The notes beneath the pieces were generated by a model, which saw nothing but the letters and a program-made list of their open reading frames with translations, did not search any database and was not told where the DNA came from. Shown piece by piece: positions 16,060 to 25,220 of a DNA stretch of 64,000 bases. The stretch lies in assembly GCF_017355915.2 (NCBI RefSeq), contig NZ_JAFEUV020000003.1, positions 504,858-568,857 on the forward strand, in the 5' to 3' direction. The DNA is from Telluribacter roseus (GTDB lineage: Bacteria > Bacteroidota > Bacteroidia > Cytophagales > Spirosomataceae). Position 1 is the stretch's first letter. Every line of letters starts with the position of its first letter. Both the position numbers and the translations under genes were made by a program.

Positions 16060-16806
16060 CTAAGGAAATGCGAGGAATGATACTTGTAGTTCGCCTAGCT
16101 TTTTGTAGCCTGCTGCATTCATATGGATAGGGTCGGTGTAATACAAATGCTTGTTATAGATGTTATAACCCCCTAAGGCAAACTGATCAAGAACCGGTAT
16201 TCCATGAAGCTCACAAATCCTTTTCTGCATGTCAACGTACCGGCTCATCCCTTGTGCATATAAGGGATCGTACCCGCCTCGGTCATTAAAGGCTTTGCTC
16301 GATGTAAAAAAGTAGATAACAGCACGAGGGTTGATCTCGTAGATCTTTTTTATACAGTAGTTAATTCCCCCAGCCTGGGTAGTTAATTTTGCCTTGTCAT
16401 ACCCGTCAAACTCTGTATAATCGGTATAATTTCCAACCTCCCTATGATTGGTATAGTCATTCGTTGAAGCCCAAAGAATATAAATGTCAAATACACCAGC
16501 ACCATCCACTTGCTGCTGAAGGGACTTGCCCTGTAAGGAAGAAAAACCCGCGCCACCCACTCCGTAATTAGTAATGGTCATTCCCAGGTGCTCTTTCCAC
16601 ATACTCTTGGCGCTATCACTTGCCGGAATCACAGAAACAGAGCCACCAAAGACAGCTACCGACTTTCCATAATTCAAGGATTCTTTAAGCTTCGATGGCT
16701 CAATCTTATTTTGTGAATAAACACTGCCCGAAAGTAGGAGAAGAAAAAGGAGCAAATAGCTTATTCTTGCTTTTGTAACCAGATCTATATTTTGTTGCTT
16801 CTGCAT
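16060..16806 (-). CDS. Secreted SGNH/GDSL-type hydrolase
   Basis: This 248-residue protein has an N-terminal signal anchor or signal peptide (about 12-31, ending SVYSQ) and an SGNH core: VAVFGGSVSV (block I, Ser nucleophile, with G in place of the usual D), GVGGAGFSS (block II Gly), ASTNDY (block III Asn) and YYTDPIHMNAAGY (block V Asp/His). It probably de-esterifies a glycan or lipid outside the cytoplasm. It lies inside a broken LytTR copy on the opposite strand and is lower in GC than flanking genes, so it looks like a late arrival. Confidence 0.82.
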   Translation of the reverse strand: MQKQQNIDLVTKARISYLLLFLLLLSGSVYSQNKIEPSKLKESLNYGKSVAVFGGSVSVIPASDSAKSMWKEHLGMTITNYGVGGAGFSSLQGKSLQQQVDGAGVFDIYILWASTNDYTNHREVGNYTDYTEFDGYDKAKLTTQAGGINYCIKKIYEINPRAVIYFFTSSKAFNDRGGYDPLYAQGMSRYVDMQKRICELHGIPVLDQFALGGYNIYNKHLYYTDPIHMNAAGYKKLGELQVSFLAFP

Positions 16807-16818
16807 ATATTTACCTAT

Positions 16819-16893
16819 GAGGAGTTGGGAAAAAATAGCTACCCATCGACAAAATCTACAAGCACGAGTTCGGAAAGGCGCTGATGTGATAGG
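16819..16893 (+). pseudogene. LytTR regulator remnant, right fragment
   Basis: These bases align with 15,270-15,345, the last residues (ELGKKELPIGKLYKHEVEKA) and stop codon of the intact LytTR gene. There are frameshifts. Together with the left fragment it shows that about 140 bases of the ancient copy were replaced by the 750-base hydrolase segment. Confidence 0.75.
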
Positions 16894-17095
16894 TGCTTAG
16901 AAGTTAAATTTTACAAACAAGCGGTGACTTTCAAGGGTGTTATTTGATTCGCATAACGTCAATCGGCTTGGCGTTCGGTGGGGAATTGTTGTTCGTCCAG
17001 CCCTGAACTGAAGCCGATAAGATTTATTGATGATGAAAATATGAACTAAAGTTGAATGTTGGACTTCATGCTGGAACAGTAGCTGACAGGTGCAA
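16894..17095. other. Intergenic sequence left of the unknown membrane protein gene
   Basis: No gene is seen. It contains GGCTTGGCGTTC at 16,970-16,981, loosely mirrored by an inverted GGCTTGACGC on the far side of the next gene (17,884-17,893), which may be cassette borders. Confidence 0.35.
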
Positions 17096-17845
17096 TTAGC
17101 TGATATTTTGTTCGTCGTGCCCCACTGACGCCAAACCGCTGTTGGTAGCAGTGCTTTTTGTCCAACTGAACGTTGCCTCCCTTGTCAGGTAAGCCTTTTC
17201 AATTGCAAGGTCGTTGCTAAACGTGTCAATGATGGTTTGTAAAAGTTCCTGCTTGTTGAATGTTCCCTTTGTCCGCCTAACGTCAACGTAATTCTCTCTT
17301 GCTAATTTATCTGTCAGTTCTCGAACAGTTTGGAAGTCTAAAGTCTTGCCTAACTTTTCTGCAATCTTTATTGCTGATAAAAAGAACACAATGCCACTCA
17401 ACGCAATTTTCCAGTCATAGAAAAAAGCAGCAAGCGACAATAAAAAGCCAATTACAAATGTCAATGCAAGCCAGCCTGGATAGGTCAAGATTTTAATGTC
17501 TGTGCCAACAGCCCTTTTGAATTCCTTTGCCTTTTGTCGGCGGTCACGGCTTGGAAACAGGTCTGAAAGTTTGGTGTCAAGCTGGATATTGTTACGGCTA
17601 ATTTGTAGTGTCGAAGCAATAGCTTTACGAACTCGATAGAAAGCTTGCTGTTTAGTGCAGTCGTCACGATGTTCGTAGCTAATGTGGCTTTCAAAAACGT
17701 CGAACAGGTCGCCAAATGTCTTGATGTGGAAGAATGCGTTCTTGTCGAACTTTAAGCCAAATGACTTTTCAAGTTTTACAACGACGTCAAAGATGTCTTC
17801 GTCTTCGTAGTCGTCCAGTTTTGCTGTAGTATCGAGTTCTGTCAT
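17096..17845 (-). CDS. Hypothetical membrane protein with acyl-carrier-like segments
   Basis: From the ATG at 17845 the protein has 249 residues (an upstream start at 17890 is also open). Residues about 10-50 (DVVVKLEKSFGLKF to FGDLFDVFESH) resemble the helices of acyl carrier proteins but lack the DSL serine. A second similar segment follows (RVRKAIASTLQISRNNIQL). Then come two membrane helices (about 127-165) and a polar C-terminal region. I do not recognise a family by name. Lower GC and distinctive flanks suggest acquisition by transfer. Confidence 0.6.
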   Translation of the reverse strand: MTELDTTAKLDDYEDEDIFDVVVKLEKSFGLKFDKNAFFHIKTFGDLFDVFESHISYEHRDDCTKQQAFYRVRKAIASTLQISRNNIQLDTKLSDLFPSRDRRQKAKEFKRAVGTDIKILTYPGWLALTFVIGFLLSLAAFFYDWKIALSGIVFFLSAIKIAEKLGKTLDFQTVRELTDKLARENYVDVRRTKGTFNKQELLQTIIDTFSNDLAIEKAYLTREATFSWTKSTATNSGLASVGHDEQNIS

Positions 17846-17890
17846 AGCATTGCTACCAACTTGTAAATAGACGAAGGTTTTATGCGTCAA

Positions 17891-18190
17891 GCCAAATTTT
17901 ATACTTTATTGAAAGAATTCCAAATTGCTTGATTACCTAAATTCAAATATCTGTATACCAGTAATTTATGCGAGGATATGTACTAAAGCGGGCTTTGGGA
18001 ACACAAAGAAATGTATTGCGCATTTTGTATTGATGCTTCATCTAAACAATTCAAGATACGCACATCAAATAGCCCCACTTCCGATTCAACCTTTGTATTT
18101 GCGGTTGGTGTTCCTTTTAGGTGCGTACATCTCTTTGAGAGCTGGTTGCAAGACCTTACCGCCTCACTACCTGTTACAGCTACCCCCTAA
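17891..18190. other. Intergenic stretch, no gene seen
   Basis: This 300-base stretch changes from AT-rich to chromosome-like composition. The one open frame continues antisense into the mannosidase gene and is not convincing. No hairpin terminator or RNA is recognised. Confidence 0.4.
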
Positions 18191-20497
18191 CTACCTACCC
18201 GACAATGACGGCGGGGCATCTTCCGGCTTTGCGCCCCACTGCTGGTTGGGCTGTCTGCCCATGCGTAGTATCAGAGTACCTCCCTGCTGGATTTCCTGAT
18301 GCGTGAGGTAGGTGCGGGTGAAAGTTTTGCCATTGAGCGTAGCCGACTGGATGTACGGAGCCTGCTCAGATACCCCCTGCGCCCGGATCGTAAACTTCTT
18401 TCCATTGTCTAGATTGAAGGTGACTTCTTCCACAAGCGGACTGCCCAGTACGTAGTTGGGACTACCCGGACATACGGGATACAGGCCCGCCATACTGAAA
18501 GCCAGCCAGGCCGACATCTGTCCGCCATCTTCGTTGCCGCTCAAGCCACCGGGCGTAGTAGAGTACTCTTCCCGGGCAATCCTGCTTACCCAGCGCTGCG
18601 TTTTCCAGGGCTGCCCGGCGTAGGCGTACAGGTAAGCGATCTGGTGGTTGGGCTCGTTGCCGTGCCAGTAGTGTCCCTGCTCAAACAGCGTATCCAGTTT
18701 GGCATTGAATCGTTCTTTTCCACCCATGATCCGGCTGAGGCCGGCGACATCGTGCGGTACAAACCAGGTATACTGGGCCGGTGAGCCTTCGGTGATGAAG
18801 GAGGCGCGCTTGGCAAACGGATCAAAAGGGGTAATCCAGCGGCCATCGGCGTGGCGGCCCCGGGCGTAGCCGGTGGTAGGGTCAATGACGTGCTGGTAGT
18901 TGAGGGCCCGCTGCTTGAGTTTGGCGGCATCGTCTTTATGACCCAATCCTTCGGCCAGTACCGACAGGCAGTAGTCGTCGTAGGCGTACTCCAGGGTGCG
19001 TGATACCTGCTCCTGCTTGTGAAAAGCCTCCTTCACCGGGTCTTCCAGCGGTACATACCCATATTGCAGGTAAGACTTTAAGGCGCGGCGGCCTTGTCCG
19101 GCTTCGTAGCTGGCTGGGTCAGCATTGGGTTCAAAGGCATTTTTGCGCAGGTACGTATAGGCTTTTTCTACGTCAAAATTGCGGATGCCTTTTACATACG
19201 CATCGGCCATCACTGACATCACGTGGTCACCGATCATGGCGGCCGTGTACTGGTTCCAGCAGGGGAATATCGGCATCCAGCCACCTTGTTCGGCCTTCAT
19301 GGTGAGCGACTGCATCATGTGAGCCGTTTGGCGGGGATCGAGCAGAGTATGCAGGGGAAGCGAGGCCCGGAAGGTGTCCCACAGGCTGAAGTCGCAGTAG
19401 TAGTCAAATCCATTGGCCGTCATGATGGATTTGCCACCGGCAAACGAAGGGTACTTCCCATCTGCATCCGAGAACAGGCGGGGCGACAGCTTGGTCCGGT
19501 ACAGGGTACTGTAGAAAAGCGTCTTGTCCTCTTCAGAACCCTTTACCGCCATTTTACCCAGTGACTGGTTCCAGATGGTCTCGTTGGTCTTGCGAATGGC
19601 TTCCAGGCTCTGAGTACCTATTTCAGCTTCCAGATTACGACGGGCTCCTTCTATACTGGTGAATGAGGTACCTATGCGCGCCGTAACGACCAGTTTCTTT
19701 GATCCGAATCCGACGTACGCGCCTACACCATCTCTTTGACCCTGTCCCTGAGCGGTAGCCGTATTGGCCCGTACGGCATCCTTAGCCCAGGTACCATACT
19801 GCGTAATAGGCCGGTCAAACCGGATCACGAAGTACCCGCTGAACCCAGCCGGCTGTCCCGATCCCTGGTAGATGCGGTGGACGGGGTTATAGCCTACTAT
19901 TTCACCTTTCTCCGGAAATACCTGTATAAAGCCTTCTCCCTCGTCACTATTCGGCTCCACTAGTACATAAGCTTCTCCGTCCCTCTCAAAGGTGAAGCGC
20001 ATGAGGCCCGAGCGGGCGCTACCGGTAAGCTCCGCCGTGATGGCATAGTCGTCAAGGCGGGCCTTATAGTAAGCCGGGCTGGTAACTTCGGTTTCGTGCC
20101 GATAGGCCGAGGCCCGCTCATCGGGTTTTACTTTCAGGCTACCCGATAGGGGCATAATAGTCACGCTGCCGTAATCCTGCACGCAGGAGCCGTTGAGCCA
20201 GTGCGTACCACGGAAGCCCTGCATCTTTTGGTCATTATAGTAGTAGGGCGCTATGCACTTGGTTTCGGTGGCGCGAGTCTGCGGGGTCCATTGCGTCATA
20301 CCGTAAGGAGTACCTACTGAGGGCAACGTCTGGCCTTTAAGCTCACTGCTGGCTTCGCTGTGCTGCCGGGCACTCTCGGTATTGGCCGGGGCGGTACCGA
20401 TCAGCGTATTAACGTACGAAACGGGAGCTTTCTGGGCTAACGAAACAAAGCTTTGGGTGACTATGAGCAGACAAGTAAAGGCTAAAGGGAACTTCAT
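18191..20497 (-). CDS. GH92 family alpha-mannosidase, secreted
   Basis: This 768-residue protein has a signal peptide (cleavage after about SLAQ, residue 22) and then the GH92 two-domain layout: an N-terminal beta sandwich (about 25-260) and an (alpha/alpha)6 domain. Signatures include GTAPAN near the N-terminus, GNEPNHQIAYLYAYAGQPWK (with the catalytic Glu) and GNEDGGQMSAWLAFSMAGLYPV. Length is normal. GH92 enzymes are calcium-dependent exo-mannosidases, mostly alpha-1,2, acting on host or fungal N-glycans. It stands alone, without SusC/SusD neighbours. Confidence 0.95.
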   Translation of the reverse strand: MKFPLAFTCLLIVTQSFVSLAQKAPVSYVNTLIGTAPANTESARQHSEASSELKGQTLPSVGTPYGMTQWTPQTRATETKCIAPYYYNDQKMQGFRGTHWLNGSCVQDYGSVTIMPLSGSLKVKPDERASAYRHETEVTSPAYYKARLDDYAITAELTGSARSGLMRFTFERDGEAYVLVEPNSDEGEGFIQVFPEKGEIVGYNPVHRIYQGSGQPAGFSGYFVIRFDRPITQYGTWAKDAVRANTATAQGQGQRDGVGAYVGFGSKKLVVTARIGTSFTSIEGARRNLEAEIGTQSLEAIRKTNETIWNQSLGKMAVKGSEEDKTLFYSTLYRTKLSPRLFSDADGKYPSFAGGKSIMTANGFDYYCDFSLWDTFRASLPLHTLLDPRQTAHMMQSLTMKAEQGGWMPIFPCWNQYTAAMIGDHVMSVMADAYVKGIRNFDVEKAYTYLRKNAFEPNADPASYEAGQGRRALKSYLQYGYVPLEDPVKEAFHKQEQVSRTLEYAYDDYCLSVLAEGLGHKDDAAKLKQRALNYQHVIDPTTGYARGRHADGRWITPFDPFAKRASFITEGSPAQYTWFVPHDVAGLSRIMGGKERFNAKLDTLFEQGHYWHGNEPNHQIAYLYAYAGQPWKTQRWVSRIAREEYSTTPGGLSGNEDGGQMSAWLAFSMAGLYPVCPGSPNYVLGSPLVEEVTFNLDNGKKFTIRAQGVSEQAPYIQSATLNGKTFTRTYLTHQEIQQGGTLILRMGRQPNQQWGAKPEDAPPSLSGR

Positions 20498-20667
20498 CAG
20501 GCGTTATTCATTGATTAGGTACTAAGGCAAAGACTGTTTACGGCCCCTTTTACCCTTATGACAGGAGTAGCATCTCCATTAGGGTTAAAGGGCGCAAATT
20601 ATGGATTTTATATCCTTTTTGTCTTACTTGGGTTTTTGAACCAGGAGCTGAAATTAACTACTGACCT

Positions 20668-21516
20668 ATGAATGTACACATCATCAACACAGGCTTTTTC
20701 AAACTGGACGGCGGAGCCATGTTCGGGGTAGTACCTAAGGTACTCTGGAACAAACAGGTACCGGCCGACGAAAACAACCTGTGTAGCTGGGCCATGCGCT
20801 GCCTGCTGGTCGAAGATGGCGATCAACTTATATTGATAGATACGGGGCTGGGTGATAAGCAGGACGAGAAGTTCTTCGGCCACTACTACCTGCACGGCGA
20901 TGATACGCTGCTGGGCTCTATCCGTAAAGCCGGATTCGCGCCCGAAGATGTGACGGATGTACTGCTGACCCACCTGCACTTTGACCACGTAGGCGGAGCG
21001 GTAAAGTACGACTCCACCCGCACCAGGCTAGTGCTTACCTTCCCCAACGCTACCTACTGGTCCAACGAAGAGCACTGGGAGTGGGCCACGGAGCCTAATC
21101 CACGCGAGAAAGCTTCTTTCCTGAAAGAAAACATCCTGCCCATCCTGGACTCAGGACAGCTGGGCTTTGTGGATAAGGCGATGTCGCCTTTTAAGAATAT
21201 TGACTTCATACACGTAGATGGCCATACCGAACAGATGATGCTGCCCGTGATCCGCTACCAGGGGAAGACCATCATCTACATGGCCGATCTGGTACCTTCT
21301 TCGGCACATGTGCCACTGCCGTGGGTGATGGGCTACGACGTAAGGCCGCTGCTGACGATGCAGGAGAAGGAAGAGGTACTGCAACGGGCGGTGGATGAGC
21401 AGTGTATCCTGCTGTTTGAGCATGATGCCACCTACGAGGCTGCCCTGGTGGAGCAGACCGAGAGAGGCATACGGATCAGTGAACGCGGCGCCCTGCGTGA
21501 CTTGCTGGGGCACTAA
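20668..21516 (+). CDS. MBL-fold metallohydrolase (lactonase-like)
   Basis: This 282-residue metallo-beta-lactamase fold protein has HLHFDHVGG (H102, H104, D106, H107), IDTGLGD before it, and HVDGHTEQMM plus FEHDATYE for the remaining metal ligands. It resembles N-acyl-homoserine lactonase or quorum-quenching-type hydrolases, but substrate cannot be assigned. It has no signal peptide. It is 59 bases upstream of the patatin gene on the same strand. Confidence 0.88.
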   Translation: MNVHIINTGFFKLDGGAMFGVVPKVLWNKQVPADENNLCSWAMRCLLVEDGDQLILIDTGLGDKQDEKFFGHYYLHGDDTLLGSIRKAGFAPEDVTDVLLTHLHFDHVGGAVKYDSTRTRLVLTFPNATYWSNEEHWEWATEPNPREKASFLKENILPILDSGQLGFVDKAMSPFKNIDFIHVDGHTEQMMLPVIRYQGKTIIYMADLVPSSAHVPLPWVMGYDVRPLLTMQEKEEVLQRAVDEQCILLFEHDATYEAALVEQTERGIRISERGALRDLLGH

Positions 21517-21575
21517 ACTTTCATCCGCTCTGCCTCGTTACTTATGTACAACAACTAAGGTACGCATAGGCTAGC

Positions 21576-22364
21576 ATGAAGATTGGATTAGTACTTTCGG
21601 GCGGAGGCGCCAGAGGCATTTCGCATCTGGGGGTAGTAAAAGCCCTCGCAGAGCGGGGCATCACGCCTCATATTATCAGCGGCACCAGCTCAGGTGCCGT
21701 GTTTGGGGCGTTGCTGGCCTACGGCTATTCACCCGATGAGATTCTGGATATCGTTACCAATAAAGTAAGTATTGTACGGCAGCTGCGGCCAGCCATTGGG
21801 AGTGGGGGGCTGCTCAGGATCAACCGGCTCGAAGATACCATCCGTACCTATATACCCGAAGACTCTTTCGAATCGCTGAAAATCCCGCTGGTGGTCAATG
21901 CCACGGATGTATGTGCCGGGGAACTGGTGTACTACCGCGAAGGCGAACTGATACGTCCGGTACTGGCTTCCTGCTGCTTGCCCGGCCTATTTGCTCCTTA
22001 TGAGTACCAGGGGCGCCAACTCGTGGATGGCGGGGTACTTAACAACCTGCCGGTGGAGGTGATTGAAGAGGAGGCCGACTACATTATAGGCGTTCACTGT
22101 AACCCTTTCCCTGTCAAGGAAACCGTGTGCAGTACCCGTGAGGTACTCTTCCGCAGTCTGCTGCTGGCGGTGCACAATCGTAATAAGGAGCGCTTTACGA
22201 GATGCCACCTGCTGATCGAGCCCCCTCGGCTATGCGACTACCAGGTATTTGATATGGGTAAGGCCCGGGCTATGTTCGACCTCGGCTACGACTACACCCA
22301 CCAGTTCCTGGAGGAGTCGCCCATGCTGGCCCTGAACCATGCATCCAGTGATACTTCCAAATAA
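21576..22364 (+). CDS. Patatin-like phospholipase (RssA/NTE type)
   Basis: This 262-residue protein has the oxyanion loop GGGARG (residues 9-14), nucleophile GTSSG (S38) and catalytic Asp in LVDGG (D151). These are soluble acyl hydrolases of membrane lipids. It follows the MBL-fold gene closely, probably as one transcript, and ends at a strong terminator. Confidence 0.92.
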   Translation: MKIGLVLSGGGARGISHLGVVKALAERGITPHIISGTSSGAVFGALLAYGYSPDEILDIVTNKVSIVRQLRPAIGSGGLLRINRLEDTIRTYIPEDSFESLKIPLVVNATDVCAGELVYYREGELIRPVLASCCLPGLFAPYEYQGRQLVDGGVLNNLPVEVIEEEADYIIGVHCNPFPVKETVCSTREVLFRSLLLAVHNRNKERFTRCHLLIEPPRLCDYQVFDMGKARAMFDLGYDYTHQFLEESPMLALNHASSDTSK

Positions 22365-22401
22365 TTCAAAGCACCTTCTGCCGTTTGTACAACGGCTACA
22401 A

Positions 22402-22435
22402 ACAAAAGGCGCCGACTGGTATCGGCGCCTTTTGT
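22402..22435. terminator. Bidirectional terminator
   Basis: Stem ACAAAAGGCGCCGA/TCGGCGCCTTTTGT with a six-base loop, symmetric A and T runs. It is shared by the patatin gene (plus) and the YfhO gene (minus). Confidence 0.9.
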
Positions 22436-22460
22436 CATAATCTATGTAAGTAAAGGAGAA

Positions 22461-24941
22461 CTAGACCTCTTTCCGGCGGGCGTTTACATAGAAAGCACCG
22501 CCAATCAGGGCCAGCAGCAGGATAGAACTGATAAGCTCCACGGTAAAGCCCGCGCTTACCGAAACCGGCTCAAACCGGAACGTAATGGTATGCTTACCAG
22601 CCGGTACCCGCAGGGCGCGTAGTACGTAGTTGGCGCGGAGCATTTCGGCGGGCTGACCGTCGATCGTTACCTTCCATTCATCCCGTACGTTGTAGTAGAT
22701 CTCCGAGAACACAGCCAGCTGATCGCTGCTGGCGTTGCTTTCGTATACCAGTTCGTTGGGCTTATAGCTGGTGAGCCGGATGCTGTTGGCGGAGTCGGAC
22801 CGGATGGTCAGGCCCTGCAGCTGGCTGGCGAAACGGTTGTCCAGGACGGCCGTACGGCGGGGTTGTATGGTATCCAGTGCTTTCATTTCGGCATCTGCGT
22901 TAGGTACCAGTACATACCGGTCTACAAACCAGGCGTGGCCCAGCGCATCAGGGTTTGGCTGGGCTACGGGAGTACCCTCCTGACCCGGCGTAATGATGTA
23001 CTTGGTGTTGAGCATGTTCAGGATACCCGGATTGGCGTTCTGTTTGGCAATCTGGTTCTCGATCAGCTCCTGGTAGCGACGGAGCTTGGCTCCGTGGTAG
23101 CCCCCAATGGATTTGTGATAGTAAGAGGCCTCCGCATTATTAAATGTATTACGCATGACATCCAGTACCCGGAAGTTCGGGTCGGGGTCTTGCAGGATCT
23201 GCTGGTCGGCCGGGTTAGGCGAAAAGATAGACTGAGCGGCCTGCTTGCTGACAAAGTCATCGTTGTTGAGGTACCTTTTGCTAACCCCAAACATATCAAT
23301 GATCACCAGGATCAGCAGCGAGGGGTACACCAGAGCGGCTTTGATCTTCTCCTTAGACCACAGCCAGATGATACCGGCAGCTAGCAGAATAAAGATAGCC
23401 GACCGGAAAGCGTCACCACGCAGCATGCTGGTACGGTCCTGAACGATGGCCCGCATGATTTCTTCGGCAAAGGCCCGGTTCTGAGTACTTTGTGTGAGGC
23501 TGTCAATAAACTGGGGGTCATTGTTGCCCCGGAAGCCCAAGAACAGCGTAGGCACCAGGGCCAGCAGCAGACAGAATCCGGCGGTAATACCGACACTGAT
23601 AGTCAGTGGGCGCGTTAGTTCGGTGGCAGTGAGCTTCTTCTGAGCAATATCCCGTAGCGTAAGACCGGCCATCATCACCAGCAGGAGCTGCACCAGATTC
23701 AGGATCATGGTAACGGCCCTGAACTTATTGAACATCGGGAAGTAGTCGAAGAAGAAGTAGTTCAGTGCGGCGAAGTTCTTACCCCAGGCCCAGATGACGT
23801 ACAGGAAGGCTACCCCCAGTATCCACCATTTAAGATGGCTTCTGACAATGAACATACCCAGTATAAACAGGAAGAATATAATAGCACCGGCATAGGCAGG
23901 GCCACCGGTCATGTACTGGCCACCCCAGTAAAGTGGGAGAGCCTGTACGAAGTTACCCGCATTGGCCGCGTCGACACCCCGGTTGACGAGGGTCTTGTAC
24001 GTTTCCGAACTGACATCCAGCGAGCCCTGTGAGGGACCACCGTACAGGTTAGGAATGAGCAGCGTAAATGTCTCAAAAATACCGTAGCTGTACTGGAAGG
24101 CATACTCCTTATCCAGACCATCCTGCCCGGGCTCCGGCTTGGTCGCGGAGGGAGTACTTAGCTCCGACTTACCCCGGATGGTTTCCTTGGTATAATCGTA
24201 GGCATTCCAGAGGCGGGTGGTGTGGGTACCAATGGCCACTAAACCGGCCAGGGCCAGTCCACCCAGTGTCAGCACGAGCTGGCGGCTTTGTCCGCGTTTG
24301 ATCAGTGCTACGCTTTCCATAATGACCAGCACCACTATACCCACACCCAGGTAGTAGGTGATCTGTAAGTGGTTGGCGTAGAGCTCCAGTGAGAAGAACA
24401 GCGCCGTGAGCGCCGCGCCGCTTAGCCAGTGCTTACGGAAGGCCAGCAGTACACCCGCCACTACACCCGGGGCATAGCCTAGAGCCAGGATCTTGGATAC
24501 GTGCCCGGCTTCCAGGCTGGTGGTATAGTAGGAGGCAAAGGCATAGGCTACGGCTCCCATGGCCGATATCCAGCCGTTGGCCCCCAGTACCAGCAGCAGT
24601 ATGTACGCGCTGATCATCGTGAGCAGGAAGTAGTTGGCAGGGGCCGGGAGTACGCTATTGACGGCCCGCCCCAGCTTGGTAGATAAGCTACCGGGGTAGT
24701 CACCCGCGATCATGTATGCGGGCATCCCGCCAAACATGCTATTGGTCCAGGCCGACCATTCACCGGTTTTTTCGTGGTGTTGAGCAACCTCCTGAGCCGC
24801 GCCCCGCGCCTGAATATCGTCGTACTGGTTCAGGCGTTTTCCATTAAGCACCGGAGAGGCATACATGAGTGAAAGTAATGCAAAGCCCAGGACAGCTACC
24901 AGATGTGGCCATAGACGTTGCCACGAGATAATATTTTTCAT
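22461..24941 (-). CDS. YfhO family membrane protein
   Basis: This 826-residue protein has about a dozen membrane helices, an early loop with NQYDDIQARGAAQEV (the acidic pair typical of GT-C-fold transferases), a large extracytoplasmic C-terminal domain (about 570-790) and a last helix. In Gram-positive bacteria YfhO glycosylates lipoteichoic acids using lipid-linked sugars; in Bacteroidota the substrate is unknown. It is a single-gene unit. Confidence 0.92.
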   Translation of the reverse strand: MKNIISWQRLWPHLVAVLGFALLSLMYASPVLNGKRLNQYDDIQARGAAQEVAQHHEKTGEWSAWTNSMFGGMPAYMIAGDYPGSLSTKLGRAVNSVLPAPANYFLLTMISAYILLLVLGANGWISAMGAVAYAFASYYTTSLEAGHVSKILALGYAPGVVAGVLLAFRKHWLSGAALTALFFSLELYANHLQITYYLGVGIVVLVIMESVALIKRGQSRQLVLTLGGLALAGLVAIGTHTTRLWNAYDYTKETIRGKSELSTPSATKPEPGQDGLDKEYAFQYSYGIFETFTLLIPNLYGGPSQGSLDVSSETYKTLVNRGVDAANAGNFVQALPLYWGGQYMTGGPAYAGAIIFFLFILGMFIVRSHLKWWILGVAFLYVIWAWGKNFAALNYFFFDYFPMFNKFRAVTMILNLVQLLLVMMAGLTLRDIAQKKLTATELTRPLTISVGITAGFCLLLALVPTLFLGFRGNNDPQFIDSLTQSTQNRAFAEEIMRAIVQDRTSMLRGDAFRSAIFILLAAGIIWLWSKEKIKAALVYPSLLILVIIDMFGVSKRYLNNDDFVSKQAAQSIFSPNPADQQILQDPDPNFRVLDVMRNTFNNAEASYYHKSIGGYHGAKLRRYQELIENQIAKQNANPGILNMLNTKYIITPGQEGTPVAQPNPDALGHAWFVDRYVLVPNADAEMKALDTIQPRRTAVLDNRFASQLQGLTIRSDSANSIRLTSYKPNELVYESNASSDQLAVFSEIYYNVRDEWKVTIDGQPAEMLRANYVLRALRVPAGKHTITFRFEPVSVSAGFTVELISSILLLALIGGAFYVNARRKEV

Positions 24942-25137
24942 GCAGATACAGAGTCGAATACGTCTTTTTTCTCAATTTTGTGAGCGACGGTTGTTCGGGA
25001 AGATCAGGTTAAATTTCGATTAACTGTCACAAATATAGAAGTATTGCCGTATGTTTGGGATATTAAGTAGTAAGCTTCTTTTGAGGTATTTCAACTAAAA
25101 AACGATAGTCTTTCACTTTTTTTAAGAAAATACCCAA

Positions 25138-25145
25138 TAAATTTG
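25138..25145 (+). promoter_or_regulatory. Promoter -7 box of pfkA
   Basis: TAAATTTG exactly fits the Bacteroidota TAnnTTTG consensus, 75 bases before the pfkA ATG. No clear -33 TTTG is seen; the upstream stretch is T-rich. Confidence 0.55.
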
Positions 25146-25220
25146 CGGCCGTTGTGTCAAAACAGAGAATATTCTGACGCAGGTCTTAATTTTAGCGTAG
25201 TAGTAACCTGACCATTCTAC

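Noticed and set aside
17925-18299. Plus-strand frame of 124 residues
   Set aside because: Extends antisense into the GH92 gene; composition and sequence are not protein-like.
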